Positions 42,900 through 56,259 of a stretch of DNA of 64,000 bases are shown one piece after another. The notes beneath the pieces were generated by a model. That model saw only the letters and a program-made list of their open reading frames with translations, ran no database searches and was not told where the DNA came from. This stretch comes from Paguma larvata (Eukaryota; Chordata; Mammalia; Carnivora; Viverridae): positions 10,806,001-10,870,000 of the forward strand of contig CM057843.1 in assembly GCA_030068075.1 (NCBI GenBank), given 5' to 3'. Both the position numbers and the translations under genes were made by a program. The first letter of the stretch is position 1, and each line of letters starts with the position of its first letter.

Positions 42900-44120
42900 A
42901 TTCAAATAATGTGAAACAACCCATCCACATTATCAACAAACAAATCTATGCATTAAAATGTTAATATTCAGGTAGGGTATTTAAATTCTTCACAGAAGCA
43001 TACAGTGGAAACTTAGTAAGTGGAAAAACATACCAAGATTCTAATTGTACTGAATTAATCTAAATTTTAAACTATTCGAAGTAAACCTTTGAACAGGGTT
43101 TGAAAGAAAACATCTATGTTTAACTTCAAGTAATTGTGAAAGCAAGCTAGAAAAAGATTGAAAAAGGGACAGCAAGGGGACACTTTCTCTGCCATATTTA
43201 AAGGGCTATAAGACTGTGTGGGACTGCTGCTGGAATGAACAGATCAATAGAAATGGAGAGAAACTTCAGGTACAGACCAGAGAACATGTAGGATTTAGCT
43301 GATTGTTACAGTAGCACTTTTATTGGGAGAAAACTTTTGTACTTATTCAGTAAGTGGCAATGAGACAACTGTCTAATTATTTTGGGGAGAATATGAGATC
43401 AATATTTTGTTTCTTACAAACACATTTCAGGGCATACCAAAGATTAAAATAACTTAATGTGTCTCTTTTCATTTTGAAACCCTAAATATGAGAAATACAC
43501 ATCTTAAAAATAAAAGAAAGAATACAAAGGGGCATAAATGAATTACATGAATCGCACCGTGTGGGGTAAGGAACAGTGGTGCGCATTTCAGTGATTGTAT
43601 TATTGGAGATGTGCAGGATGACAAAGGCCCTCTGAGGTCTAGATCAAAGAGCATTATAGGGAGTTGTGTGTGTAAGCACCTCAGGGCCTTTGTTGTGTCC
43701 AAGGAGTTACACATGGGTCAGTATGGCCCAATTGAAGATCAGAGCGTGGGATGTGGGATTATGCAGGCCAGCAGGGGTCAGGTCCTGCAAAGCCTTGTTA
43801 AGATTTAAAATTTTTATTTAAATACAGTGAAAAGCCTTAAAAAGTTTAACAGAAGAGGGTATATTTATTTAGCAACTATTCTATTTGTATTTTAGCAACA
43901 GTGTTTTAATAATTAGCTATGGGTTTTCATTTTTAATCAAATGCTTCTTTAAGTGCCTATTATACTGATAGCTTTGGTAATATTGAATCACACTTGCATT
44001 CCTAGTACAAAATTCTGAAATTGATTTGCCTATATTTTATTTAGACTTTACAGTCATTTTTATGAATGAGGTATCTATAGTTTGTTTTTAGTGCCATTCT
44101 TATTGCTTGTTTAATGTTTT
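42900..44120. repeat. unit B copy of ancient L1 and unassigned repeats
   Basis: Counterpart of 6700-7930: sense L1 remnant at 43145-43385, an unassigned old repeat at 43545-43870, and an antisense L1 remnant at 43880-44120. No gene. Confidence 0.5.
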
Positions 44121-44121
44121 T

Positions 44122-44335
44122 TTTTTAAAGTTTATTTATTTGAGAGAGAGAGAGAGAAAGAGTGAGCATGAGTGGAGTAGGGGCAGAGGGAGATGGAGAG
44201 AGAGAGAATCACAAGCAGGCTCTGCCCTGTTAGCATAGAGCCCAGTGGTGGGCTCGAACTCGTGAACCATGGAACCATGACCTGAGCCGAAATCAAGAAT
44301 TGGACGCTTAACCTACTGAGCCACCAGGCACCCCC
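44122..44335 (-). mobile_element. CAN SINE, antisense (unit B)
   Basis: Copy of 7934-8148. Confidence 0.9.
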
Positions 44336-44624
44336 TTAAGATGTAAACTTTTAAATGAACCCCATGGAATTCATTTTCCCCAAATAGCTTTCAATACATT
44401 ACAATCTATTGATTATTTTTAAATGTTTCCGGTGTTAGTATTTCAAGCAACACAGAAAAATTTTAATTGAAAGAAAGCAGACATTATCCCCAATTCTGCC
44501 TTGCAACCACTGTAACATTTTGGTCAATGTATTTTTCATCTTTTCTGGTTTTGGTCAGTTTTAGTGTCTCAATAACTGACGGGTAAATTTCTCCAAGTCA
44601 ATATGGTCATTTGTTATATATTTT
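44336..44624. other. no feature seen (unit B)
   Basis: Copy of 8149-8440. Confidence 0.4.
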
Positions 44625-44842
44625 CTTTTCTTTTTTTTTTTTTAATGTTTATTTATTTCTGAGAGAGACAGAGAGAGTGAGCTAGGGAGGGGCAGAGAGA
44701 GAGGGAGACACAGAATCTGAAACAGGCTTCAGGCTCTGAGCTGTCAGGACAGAGCCTGATGCGGGTTGAACTCACGAAGTCGAGTCAGGGGCTTGACAGG
44801 AGCTGAAGTCGGACGCTTAACCACTGAGCCACCCAGGCGTCC
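44625..44842 (-). mobile_element. CAN SINE, antisense (unit B)
   Basis: Copy of 8445-8661. Confidence 0.9.
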
Positions 44843-45738
44843 ATGTTAAATATTTTTCTTTATGAATAACTTTATATTGCTGCCAGCATGATTTTCTTTA
44901 ATCTTAAAATTAAATTTTACCAAGTTTATTCAATAATTACACTGAATTCCACTGTTTGGAGATAGATAACTGTTCACATTTGATGTTCTTATTATTTGAC
45001 ATGTGAAGATGTCTCTCCTTCACTGATTATCTGACTTAGAATATCCTTTCCAATCTTAAAATTATGTCTCCCTTCATTTTATGAGAATCTTCTTTCATTA
45101 TTTCCTTATTTTTTCTGTTTACATTTCTTGGAAGTTACACTATATTAATTATAAATTAATATTTCATTTTGGTGATGCTACTCCATCTCCTCTAAAAAAA
45201 CGCCTGGAGTAACCTCCACCTGCCTCTTTGAAAATGAATAGACAGATTAAAATAGTGTTTTGTATCATTCCAAGTACTCATGTGAAAAATCCTTTTATGC
45301 AAAGCTTGTGAAAAAAAAACCTTAAAACAATTCATGCTACCAATCGCAGGAGGATATTGCATCTGCCAAAAGAGCATGACCCTCTATGAGGAGATTTTCC
45401 TTTTGGGTGAAAAATAAGATTATAAAATTTAAACATATAATGAGGGACAATTGACTTCTGGCCAGTCAATATGAGTAGGTCCACTGACCCACTCCTCAGT
45501 GACGCCTATGAAAATATTAAAATAGAAGGATTTAAAACCAAGGAAATGGTCCTAAGGGCAAACAGCAAATGAAGAAATGTACAAGAACACCTTTGAAAAT
45601 TCAGTAAGTGGAAACTCAGTAAGTGGAAAATAAAAAGGGGAAAGCAGCAAGCACTGAAAAACTATAGACTGGCTATACATTAATCTTTAATATAAAAGTA
45701 ATTTTAGAGATTAAAAGTAGGCTTTAATTTAAAAATGT
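44843..45738. other. AT-rich stretch, no gene (unit B)
   Basis: Copy of 8662-9570. Confidence 0.4.
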
Positions 45739-45746
45739 TATTAGAG

Positions 45747-45963
45747 GGGCACCTGGGTGGTCAGTCGGTTAAGCATCCAACTTTGGCTCAGGTATTGATC
45801 TCATGGTTTGTGAATTCGAGCTCCCTGTTGGGCTCTGTGCTGGCAGCTCAGAGCCAGGAGCCTGCTTTGGATTCTGTGTCTCCCTCTCTCTCTTCCTCCC
45901 CCACTTGCACTCTGTCTGTCTCTCTCCCAAAGATAAATAAACATGAAAAACATTTTTTTTTAA
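45747..45963 (+). mobile_element. CAN SINE, sense (unit B)
   Basis: Copy of 9580-9801 with the same TTATTAGAG flanking repeat. Confidence 0.92.
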
Positions 45964-46094
45964 GTTTATTAGAGATAAGGGGGATACTTTGTAAGGCTAC
46001 AGGGTAATTGATAACAATTATCAGTAAGATAACAATTATAAACACATATGCACTGAAACATATACTACAAAACAAACACATGAAAGGAGAAATT

Positions 46095-47870
46095 CATTAT
46101 ACTTCAGTAGTGGATTGAACAACCAAGGAAGATCAACAAGGAAGTAGACGACTTGAACAACACTGTGCATCAACTATACCTAACAGATAATAGAGGACAC
46201 TGTGCCCAATAACAGCAGAACGAGATTCGTTCCAAGTGCCATTGGAACATTCTCCAGGATAGACCAAATGCTAGGCCATCAAACAAACCTCAATAACTTT
46301 AAAAGGATAAAATGACACAAAATATGTTCTCCAAGTGCAATGGAATGAAATTAGAAATGAATAAGCTGGAAAAAATTGAGAAAATTCCCATATTTGTGGA
46401 AATTAAAGAACACACTCCAAAATAGCCAATGGGTCAAAGAAAAAAAAAACAAAATGAGGAAATACCTTAGAAGAATGAAAATGAAGACCCCACATACCAA
46501 AATTTATGGGATGCCACTAAAATAGTGATTAGAAGGAATGGTTTTGTTGTAAATACTTATATTAAGGAAGAAGAAGATCTCAAAGCAATAACCTAGCCAT
46601 ATACGGTTAACATGGTAATTGTCCCCAAATAGATCTACAGATTCAGTGCAATTCCTGTTGGAATCCCAGCTGACTTGTTTGCAGAAATCGTACAAATTGA
46701 TTCAAAATTCATATGGAATTTCAAGGGACTCAGGAGAGCCAAAACAATCTTGAAGACCAGGAGCAAATTTGGAGAATTCACATTCCCCAATTTCAAGACT
46801 GACTACAAAGCCACAATGAAGACAGAGTGGTACTGGCACAGGATAGACATAAAGATCAATGGAAGCCTTGAGGGTCCAGAGAGAAGCCCATGCAGCCATG
46901 GCCAACTGATTTTTGACAAAGGTATGTAGATTACACAGCGGGGGAAAGATATTTTAACAAAGAGTGCCACTGGCCCATGCGAAAGTTGGATTCTTCTCAC
47001 ATGCCTTATATAAAATTACTTCGAAATGGATCAATTTGAAATTGAATTTAAGAGGTAAAACTATAAAAATCTTAGAAGAAATAGAGACATTTTGTGATCT
47101 TGGATTTTGAAGGGTTCTAAGTTATGACACCAAAGCATGAGCAACAAGAGGAAAACCACATTCATAAGAATGGCATTGATAGCAGAAAACAAGAAAAGTA
47201 GTAAACAATAATTATGAAAAATTATGCCATATTTTACTTTCATAAAAGTAAAATACCTCTCACATCAGCAGAATACAGCAATAAAATACAAATAAACAAA
47301 AAATGCCAGAAAGGAAAAATGCTTGCCACATGTGTGATAGACAAAGATTTAATATGCTTTATAGAGAAATAACTTTTTAATCTTTTTTTAAGTACACTTC
47401 ACACCCAGTGTGGAGTCCAGCATGGAGTCCAACGAGGGGCTTGAACTCTCAAACCTGAGACCAAGACGTGAGCTGAGATCGGGAGTTGGATGCTAAACCA
47501 ACTGAGCCACCCAGGAATCCTGAGAAAGAACTATTTTAATTCAATAATAAAATTATCAACCTTCATTGGAAAACAGCAGCAGACATGAACAAAAGAAGAT
47601 TCACAAGCGAAGGTCAGAGTCAGAAAACATATGAAGAAACATGTAGCTTTACTACTTATCAAAAGATGCGCTGAACAGGCAGTTTTATATCTGATGAAAT
47701 GTATGGTTATAACTTTCTGGAAGGAAACTTGACATTCCGTGTCTTAACCTCCTAAAAGGAGATTCCTCTGAGCAATTTCAGTTTTAGAAATTTATCTTAA
47801 AATATAATCAGATAGAAACATAGACGTGGATGTATAAAATGTTTATTAGGTCCTTGTGAAAAATAATTAA
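46095..47870 (+). repeat. old L1 fragments, sense, with nested SINE (unit B)
   Basis: Counterpart of 9920-11779. The nested antisense short SINE is 47383-47521. About 50 bases present in A near 9930-9970 are missing here. Confidence 0.7.
47383..47521 (-). mobile_element. short old CAN SINE, antisense (unit B)
   Basis: Copy of 11285-11428. Confidence 0.82.
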
Positions 47871-47873
47871 AAA

Positions 47874-48070
47874 GAGCACCTGTGGCTCAGTCAGTGAAGT
47901 GACCAACTCTTGATTTTGGCTCAGGTCATGATTGAGCCCCACCTGGGCTCTGAGCTAGTAGCACGGAGCCAGCTTGGGATTCTCTCTCTCCCTCTCTTGC
48001 TGCCCCTCCCCCCAGCCCCCGTGCATGTGCGATCTCTTTCACTCAAAAAATATACAAATAAACATTAAAA
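47874..48070 (+). mobile_element. CAN SINE, sense (unit B)
   Basis: Copy of 11780-11985. Confidence 0.9.
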
Positions 48071-49435
48071 AATTTTTAAATAGTAAAAACGAAAAAAAAG
48101 AATCGATTGAAACTCCCTTGATTAGATACATTTAAAGAAACTGCATGAGCCATACAATTAAAGGCCCACAATTAAGCCATCATAGATAGGTATGTATTCC
48201 ACATATATGTATGTTTATGATAACTGTTAAATTAAAATGTAATTTATTCCTACTTGGTAAAATAAAAAAATGACCAATTATGCTTCGGTGATAGTGGCTG
48301 TATCGATTCCTAAGTGTCATCGGTGAGGAAACAAGGAAATGCATGTAAGGTACAGCACCCTCCCTGCCGCACGGTGTGTGCTGTCTGCATTCCAGATCCT
48401 TCCACGTGGCTTGCCTACAGTAGCGGAGCTCCCCATCTCCTCTGGAATAGCCACGATCGTGGCCAGGTGGTCAAAGTCCCAGGATCCCTCATCCCCAGTG
48501 GGCCTCGGGCCCTCTCACCTCCAGCAACGCCTCGTGGCTTGTATTTTCTAAGTACACATGGCTTGGCCTTTGTCCTTCGCACCAGCTGTTATTTTGTCTT
48601 CCTGACTTTAAATCGAATGTTTTCCCTATTCTGTGATCCCATTGCTATCCTGGCAAGATCCGTTAGAGCTCTCACTGGAGCATCGCCTGCTGGTGGCATC
48701 TTCTCCTGCCACACAGGCGCTCTCTGTCATTCCTGGTCTTTACATTCTCTTAAGATGCCCCATCGTGCACTGTGCTTAGTTGTCTGTTCTGGGAGACTTG
48801 AGAGAGCCGTGAGGGCAGGGGCAGTAGCATTTTCTTTCCCTGTATCCAAAGGACCTCTCACGGGGCCAGATATGGCATAAGGATTAGGAAGTGAGGGTTG
48901 AACTGAACTGCGGAGAATAGTAGGCATTCTGTGCACTTGAGCTTAATGGATAGGGAAGAGTCATAAGCTCAAAAGGCTAAATGAATGAGCGACACTATGG
49001 ATAAAAATGGAGTTGTTTGGATAATCAGCCTGTGTGCCATGGGTCTGTTTTGCCAGTTCAGGCTGATCATGCTACTAAGTTTGTAGTAGCAGGAGAAGGA
49101 GCAGAGGTGGAGGTGGGAACTGTGAGCGACCTAGGAGATTAAGGTAATTGGGAGCTCCAGTATGCAGGTGAGGCCAGCACGGGGAGGCCCAGCATTTAGC
49201 ATAGGAGTAGCTTTGTTATCTCAGTGAAAACACTTGTCCTCCCAGATGTTCAGTGCCCACGGTACAGTGGAAGGAAAACCAGAGTCATGTTTGGGTCCAA
49301 AGCTCAATTTAAGGCACACGAGTGGTCTTTGAACAAACCACTACCCTTTACTATTTGGCCAGACATTACGTTGAATGACTCCCTCGCCCCTGACCTCCCC
49401 CGCCCCCGCCCCTGCATTTAGTCCCCATGGCAGCA
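48071..49435. other. low-copy sequence, no gene (unit B)
   Basis: Copy of 11986-13370. A 370-base comparison (12851 onward against 48911 onward) shows about four substitutions and no indel, so the indel excess in unit B is patchy. Confidence 0.5.
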
Positions 49436-49439
49436 CTGT

Positions 49440-49575
49440 TTGTTTCCACTATCCCAGTTTGCAGACGAGATGACTGAGATTTAGGAGATTAATGAATTTC
49501 CCCAAGTTCCTTAATTAGGAACTGATGGAGTTGGGATTTGTCTTTCCCTTGGTGTTTCTAAAGTCCGCACCCTAA
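49440..49575 (-). repeat. MIR remnant, antisense (unit B)
   Basis: Copy of 13375-13510. Confidence 0.68.
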
Positions 49576-50665
49576 AAGCCGTGCTGCATATTAAACAAAA
49601 GTAAAGGTGCCGACCTCACTGTGGGTTTAGAGGCTAGCTCTCAAACACTGGGTGTGGAAGCACTTCTCCAACTTAAAGCCCCGTGTAAACAGGAGGTGCT
49701 GTTATGAGGATCTCAAGCGGACTCGCTTATCGTTTCCCTGTTTCTGACTGTCTCCTAGCTCTGCTCCAGTACCAAAGCCTGCTCTTAGAAACAAGAGGGC
49801 TAGGTGGCCCCATTCTTGTCTCCTCCATCCATCCTGGACGTGGCTTTCCCCACTCACATAGGAGCAACTTCAGCCCACCTGTGTCTGCAGGGAGTAACCT
49901 AGTTTGTCAAGGGGGACTTATTTGTGGCTGGCCCCTTGGTGCTGTGTACACAGAGGAGAGAACAGTGACATAATGTATTATTATGGCTTTGCCTGCTAAG
50001 GGGCGTGGATTGGTCAAGTCAGTAGCTAGCAAACGAAAGAGAGACAGAAGGACAAGTCAGGCTGTCTCCCAGATGACTTAAGTGCCATGCCTACAAAGGG
50101 GGCTGGTTTGGGGAAGTCATTCCTCATCATGGAAGACATGGGTTGAGTTGTCATTTCAGAGTCAATTCAAGGGCTTAGTGGAGGTAGGCGCTGGTTCATT
50201 CTCTTGTCACGCTAGGATTCCAAATTACAGAGTCATCATGTGCTGGTCCTTTGGCATCTGAGCTAAAATAGGAGTGATCCTTAGGACGTGCTCTCTGTGT
50301 GTCCACATCTGTTCGTTACTCATAGAGTTCTGCTAAGTCTCTACACTCCGACTGAGCTCATTTGTTCTCAGAGTGTGTAAGTGAGGCTTCAAGTTGAGGA
50401 GGCTGCTTGCCTCTCGGAAAGGAAAGAGTTTCAGTGAAAATGGGCACCGATGGGCTCATCCCAGAGGCCCCTCGAAGGCCCCCAAAGTGACCTGAGGATG
50501 GAAAAGAGCACCATGGCAATGGCCTGAGTGTCCCAGTTCTGAGCACTGGCCACCCTCTCTGTTTCCGTCATGGAGACAAAGGTCTTCCACCTCCTGAGAC
50601 CTCATCAGAAAGTACTTCCTGCCAAAGCCAGAGGACACCCAGAGGCCGCGATAGCTCTGCTTTCT
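49576..50665. other. low-copy sequence, no gene (unit B)
   Basis: Copy of 13511-14605. Confidence 0.45.
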
Positions 50666-50669
50666 AGCC

Positions 50670-50860
50670 TCAAGGCCAGTGTCCCCCACATTTTGGTGTG
50701 CATCAGAATCAGCTGTGATACTTTAAAAGAAAAAGCTGCTTTTCTGGCCCCCTTCCTGGAAATACTGGTTATGTTCTGAGAACCAGGTCCCTTTTAAGAA
50801 TCACCTGGTGATTCTCATTGTACAGTAATGCTGTTCTGAGTCTGTAAGGGTCAGTGGTTT
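50670..50860. repeat. possible MER5-like remnant (unit B)
   Basis: Copy of 14610-14800. Confidence 0.5.
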
Positions 50861-51239
50861 CTGAATGCTTGTGTGGTCAGTTGGCCTGAGAACATAAGGC
50901 TGTCTGCAGTGGCTGGGTGGGTGGAGAGGGGAGAGAATGGGTGGTGGGAGCCAGTCCCCAAAATCTCCAGATCGGTATTTGGAAACTGTCCTCTCTTACC
51001 TCCTGTGTTGCTGTCTAGCTGCGTGAGTTGTGAACTCCTCATCCCACCCATGAAGCTTTTTTTCGAGATTGAGAATTACAAGTGACAGCATGATAGTGCT
51101 TTGAAAACTGTAGAGTTTTCAACACAGTAAGAGGTTGGAGGATTGTTGTATTACCTTTAAATACTAAGGAGTTACAGTATATGAAGATTTTTGCAGTATG
51201 TGGGTATGTTCATGAGAGTAAATGGAGAAGAGAAGGAAG

Positions 51240-51240
<1 letters not shown>

Positions 51241-51280
<40 letters not shown>

Positions 51281-51345
51281 TGTGTCTCTGTGTGTGTGTG
51301 TGAGAGAGAGACAGAGAGAAAGACAGAGAGAGACAGATGAACAGA
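51241..51345. repeat. (TG)n/(AG)n microsatellite (unit B), contracted
   Basis: Counterpart of 15181-15334, lacking most of the TCTG-interrupted portion. Confidence 0.93.
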
Positions 51346-52200
51346 GAGATAGGCAGTGTGTGAGATGTCCACACTTACCCACTGCTCTCTGCTGGTCTCA
51401 GAGCTGTGTAGCACGCTGCCTCCAGTTCCTTCTACAGGATGAACATTCCGTCAGGACACTAAGGACCCTATGGCATTATTTCTGAAGAGGATGCGAATTG
51501 GTGCCTGGATCTTCAGTGCCTGCACAAAAGGAGGAGAAAGTGAGGCTGTGGACACTCTGATGAGCTTGGGGAATCTGAGAACTGAACCCTGGACACGAGG
51601 TTCATGAAAAAAGGGGCTGAACTGAAGCCATATCAGGGCTATTTATCAGTTTCGGAAAGACACGGGGGAGGCAATCCCAAGAGAGCTTGTTCAGATGAAC
51701 CTGGATAATTGCTCCGATGTTAATATCTATATGCAAAGGTCTTGGGAAATGAATCTTGTTTACAAGGAAGAAACCAACTGCACTTTAGGCAGCAAACCTA
51801 AAAGGTGCCCTAGGAGTTAGATTCAGTCAGGAATAAAGAACTACACGCACGTGCTCCAGTCTGGCTTTGAGTCATCCGAGCTCCAGAAAGTCTCAAGCAC
51901 TGACCTTGGATGATCCCAGATCACTAGTGACTCAGAGTACTAAGTCAAAGAAATTAACAAAAAAATCTTATTTGTAAGAAAACTAAACTTCCAATTGTTT
52001 TTGTTGATCATATTTTCAGGTACAATTTGAGCACAAAACCAAGGATAAGCAGACACACAGGGAAATAAGATAGTGAAAGCAAGAGTCAAGAGCTTGAAGT
52101 CATGTAGGGATTCCAGAATAGAACAATGGGACACAGAATTAAAAGTAATCATGTTTTGTGATGTTTAGGGATGTAGAACCAATGATGAAACGTTGGCAGG
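51346..52200. other. low-copy sequence, no gene (unit B)
   Basis: Copy of 15335-16195, without the LTR-like insertion found in half-unit b. Confidence 0.45.
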
Positions 52201-52202
52201 AT

Positions 52203-52378
52203 TTTTAAAAATTTTTTAAATTTTATTTATTTTTGAGAGAGAGAGAGCATGAGCAAGGGAGGGAGGACAGAGAGAGAAACAGAGAATATGAGACTAGGTT
52301 CCAGCTCTGTGCAGTCAGCACAGAGCCCCAATGGGGCTCAAACTCACAAACAGTGAGATCACGACCTGAGCCAAAAGT
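52203..52378 (-). mobile_element. CAN SINE, antisense, truncated (unit B)
   Basis: Copy of 16198-16396. Confidence 0.8.
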
Positions 52379-52459
52379 GGCAGGATTTTTGGCAAAGGAT
52401 TTTTTCAAACTGAACAAACATGAGTAACGGCAGTCAGATAAAAAACCCACTACAGCCCT

Positions 52460-53112
52460 GAGAAATCCTGTCTTGTAAAAGACCCTAACTCCTGATAGTA
52501 TGAATTAGTTTACCCATTTTTGTACCTTCCTGAAATGGAAGTACATCTTTTTACACTGTCTTTTGTGTCTGTTTCTTTCACTCAAAATTACTTATGTGAG
52601 ATTCACACCCATCATTGTATATGGTTGTCGATTGTTCATTTTCATTGCTGTCTAGAGTTCTATTGTGTGACTGTGCCATTAAAATCCATCTTACCATTGA
52701 TGGGCACTTGTAGTTTCCAGTGTTTGGCTGTGAAGAATAGTGCAGCTACACATTCCTTTTAGACATTTATTTATGCAGGGGAAATTTCTAGATGTTTAGG
52801 ACATGTGCTAATTGAGTTTAGAAGTGCTATAATGTCTCTCTAGAGTTTGTAACATAGTATTTTTATGTTCCCTCTGGCAGTGAGTGAGAGTTCCAGTTGC
52901 TCCACATTCTTAACATGATACGTGTTTTCCGTCTTTTTCATTGGAGGTTTTTGGTGGGTGTGTGGTGGTGTCTTATTGTGGTTTTAATTTGTATGTCCCT
53001 GTTGACTAAATAGGTTAAGCACCTTTTCATGTGGTTATTCTCCACAGGTATATTCTCTTGTGTAGATTATCTGTTTAAGTCTTGTGCCCATTTTTCTATT
53101 GGGTTCCTGGTC
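52460..53112 (-). repeat. old L1 3' part, antisense (unit B)
   Basis: Copy of 16500-17150. Confidence 0.8.
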
Positions 53113-53117
53113 TCTCT

Positions 53118-53236
53118 CCTTCCTTCCTTCCTTCCTTCTCCTTCCTTCCTTCCTTCCTTCCTTCCTTCCTCCCTTCTTCCTTCCTTCCTCCTTCCTTCCT
53201 TCCTTCCTTCTTCCTTCCTTCCTTCCTTCCTTCCTT
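53118..53236. repeat. (TTCC)n microsatellite (unit B), expanded
   Basis: About 120 bases with TCC interruptions, against about 74 pure bases in unit A. Confidence 0.95.
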
Positions 53237-53237
53237 T

Positions 53238-53439
53238 GTTTTTTTAAATGTTTATTTAATTTTGAGAGACAGAGTGTGAGCAGGGAGGGCAGAGAGAGAG
53301 GCAGACACAGAGTCCGAAGCAGGCTCCGGGCTCTGAGCTGCCAGCATAGAGCCCGATGTGGAGCTTGAATCCACAAACTGGGAGATCATGACCTGAACTG
53401 AAGTCAGGTGCTCAACCGACTGAGCCACCCAGGCCCCCT
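53238..53439 (-). mobile_element. CAN SINE, antisense (unit B)
   Basis: Copy of 17226-17429. Confidence 0.92.
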
Positions 53440-53442
53440 AGA

Positions 53443-54068
53443 ATGGGACTTTTAAATAAATATAATCATATCTTCAGAGAAATAAAGCTGGGTAGAACAT
53501 CCCTTGTCCAGTATTTTTGCTGTAAGCCTCATTGCTGTAGACATCTGCCACAAGAATTTTGTTGCAAACATTTTTGCAATATAACTAATTGGCTGCATGA
53601 CAATGTTGCTATGGAAGATAAAAAATAACTGGTCGATAGCTGGGTTTCATTTTTCCATTGATGCAGTTCTCTCAATTTGTTTTAATATTTATTTAAAAAA
53701 TTTAAATAATTTAAATCCAAGTTAGTTAACATATAGTGTAATAATGATTTCAGGAGTAGAATTTAGTGATTCATCGCTTACATATAATGCCCAACAAGTA
53801 CCCTTCTTAATGCCCATCATCCATTCGCTCATCTCCCCACCCAACAGCCCTCCAGCAACCTTCAGTTTGTTCTCTGTATTTAAGAGTTTCTTATGATTTG
53901 CCTCCCTCTTCTCTTTATCTTATTTTTCCTTCCCTTTCCTATGTTCATCTGTTTTTTCTTAAATTCCACATATGAGTGAAATCATATGAATTTGTCTTTC
54001 TCTGACTGACATTTCTCTTAGCATAATACACTCTAGTTCCATCCACGTTGTTGCAAATGGCAAGATTT
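53443..54068. repeat. duplicated block with L1 3' end (unit B)
   Basis: Third copy of the 2221 and 17433 block; ends like the 17.4-kb copy, after GGCAAGATTTC. Confidence 0.75.
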
Positions 54069-54367
54069 CTTCTTTTTAATGAATTCTCTCATTTTTATAT
54101 TCTGTAAGACTTAGTTTTCTAATGGTGTACACGATGAAGAGTTTTGAATTCACTTTCTCCATAGAACTTTGCAATGTCTGTCAATGGATGTATTACAGTA
54201 CACCAAGAACAACAGTGTAGAAGGTTTTCAAATGCAATACAAATATGCATCTTAGTATTTGGAAACTGATCCCTATCTTAATGAAGGAAGAAATTTCAGT
54301 GAAAAAAGAAAAGTGAGGTGCCAAATGAGGTGAATGGACAAACAACAAACAAACAAAAAAGAATACT

Positions 54368-54600
54368 GGGGCACTTGGGTGGCTAAGTTGGTTGAGTGAC
54401 TAACTCTTGATTTCGGCTCAGGTCATGATCAGGGTCGTGGGACTGAGCCCTGCATCAGGCTCCACACTGAGCACGGAGCATGCTTAAGATCCTCTCTCTC
54501 TCTCTCTCTCTCTCCCCCTGCCGCTCTTCCCCACTCACTCTATTCCTAAAATAAAAATGAATGAATGAATGAATGAATAAAATAAATAAATAAATAAAGT
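54368..54600 (+). mobile_element. CAN SINE, sense (unit B)
   Basis: Copy of 18367-18625 with shorter CT and AATG tracts. Confidence 0.9.
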
Positions 54601-54734
54601 TGAATGCTTGAAATCTCCAAAATTCTTACATTTGCTTGAAAGTAACAAGCACCATCAGTTGGTTTCCTTACAGGGAGAGGCTCACTTCATTTGTTTTTGA
54701 AGTCTGAATAACCAGTTTCAGTTTATTCTTTCAA

Positions 54735-55765
54735 ATTAAAATGGTGCATTTTTTCATGTGTCGGTTGGCCATCTGGATGTCTTCTTTGGAGAAGTGTCTT
54801 CATGTCTTTTGCCCACTTCTTCAGTGGATTATTTGTTTTTTTGGGGTTGAGTTTGATAAGTTCTTTATAGATTTTGGATACTGACCCTTTATCTAAGATG
54901 TCGTTTGCAAGTATCTTCTCCCATTCCATAGGTTGCCTTTTACTTTAAATCTAAGTTAGTTAACGTATAGTGTAATAAGGATTTCAGGAATAGAATTTAG
55001 TGATTCATCACTTACATATAACACCCAGTGTTCATCCCAACAAGTGCCCTCCTTAATGAACCTCTCCCATTTAGCCCACCCCCCAACATCCCTCCAGCAA
55101 ACCCAGCTTGTTCTCTGTATTTAAGCGTCTCTTATGGTTTGTCTCTCTCTGTTTTTATATTATTTTGCTTCCCTTCCCTTACGTTCATATGTTTTTTTAC
55201 CTTAAATTCCACCTATGCGTGAAATCATATATTTGTCTTTCTGACTGACTTATTTTTCACTTAACATAATACAGTCTAGTTCCATCCATGTTGTAACAAA
55301 TGGCAAGATTTCATTCTTTTTGACAGCTGAGTAATATTCCATTGTATATATACCACATCTTTTTATCCATTCATTAGTCAATAGACATTTGGGCTCTTTC
55401 CATACTTTGGATATTGTCAATAGTGCTGCTACAAACATTGGGGTGCATGTGCCGCTTCGAATCAGCACTCCGTATCCTTTGAATAAATACCTAGTAGTGC
55501 AATTGCTGAGTTCTAGGGTAGTTCTATTTTTATTTTTTTTGAGGAACCTCCATACTGTTTTCCAGTATGTTCCACCAGCAGTGCAAAAGGGTTCCTCTTT
55601 CTCTGCATCCTCACCAACGTCTGTTGTAGCCTGATTGGTAAATTCTAGCCAGGTGTGAGGTGGTCTCATTGTGGTTTTGATTTGTATTTCCCCGATGATG
55701 AGTGATGCTGAGCATCTTTTCATGTGTCTGTTAGTCATCTGGATGTCTTCTTTTGAAAAGTGTAA
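54735..55765 (-). repeat. L1 3' ends, antisense (unit B)
   Basis: Copy of 18745-19810. Confidence 0.8.
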
Positions 55766-55794
55766 TAATAAATAAAAACAAAAATTAAAAGCTA

Positions 55795-56235
55795 AGTACA
55801 AAAAAGAATGGTTAAGAGTATTACTGACATGTATATGCCAACAATTTTGAACATTTGGACAAAATGAATGAACCCCTGAAAGAATATGACTTGCCACGGG
55901 TGACTCAAAATAAATGGAAAAATAGAAAGTCCTATAACTATTAAAGAATTGAAGCAGTGGTTAAAGATATCCCCACAAAGAAAATATCAAATCCCAATGG
56001 TTCATAGGCAAGTTTTAGCAAGTTATGGATGTTTTACAAATTCATCCAGAGAATGAACAAATAAAACTTCCCAACTCATTTTATGAGATCTGTATTGCCT
56101 GATACCAAAGCCAGAAAAAAGTACAAGAAAGAAAAAATGCAGGGGCTAACTTCTTTATGAATATAGATACGGGAATTCTAAGCAAAATACCAGTAATGAA
56201 TCCAACGGAGTGTTTTTCAATCTGTTAATATAGTA
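55795..56235 (+). repeat. L1 ORF2 fragment, sense (unit B)
   Basis: Copy of 19830-20275. Confidence 0.7.
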
Positions 56236-56259
56236 ACATCCAGTTTCCCCTAGAACTGA

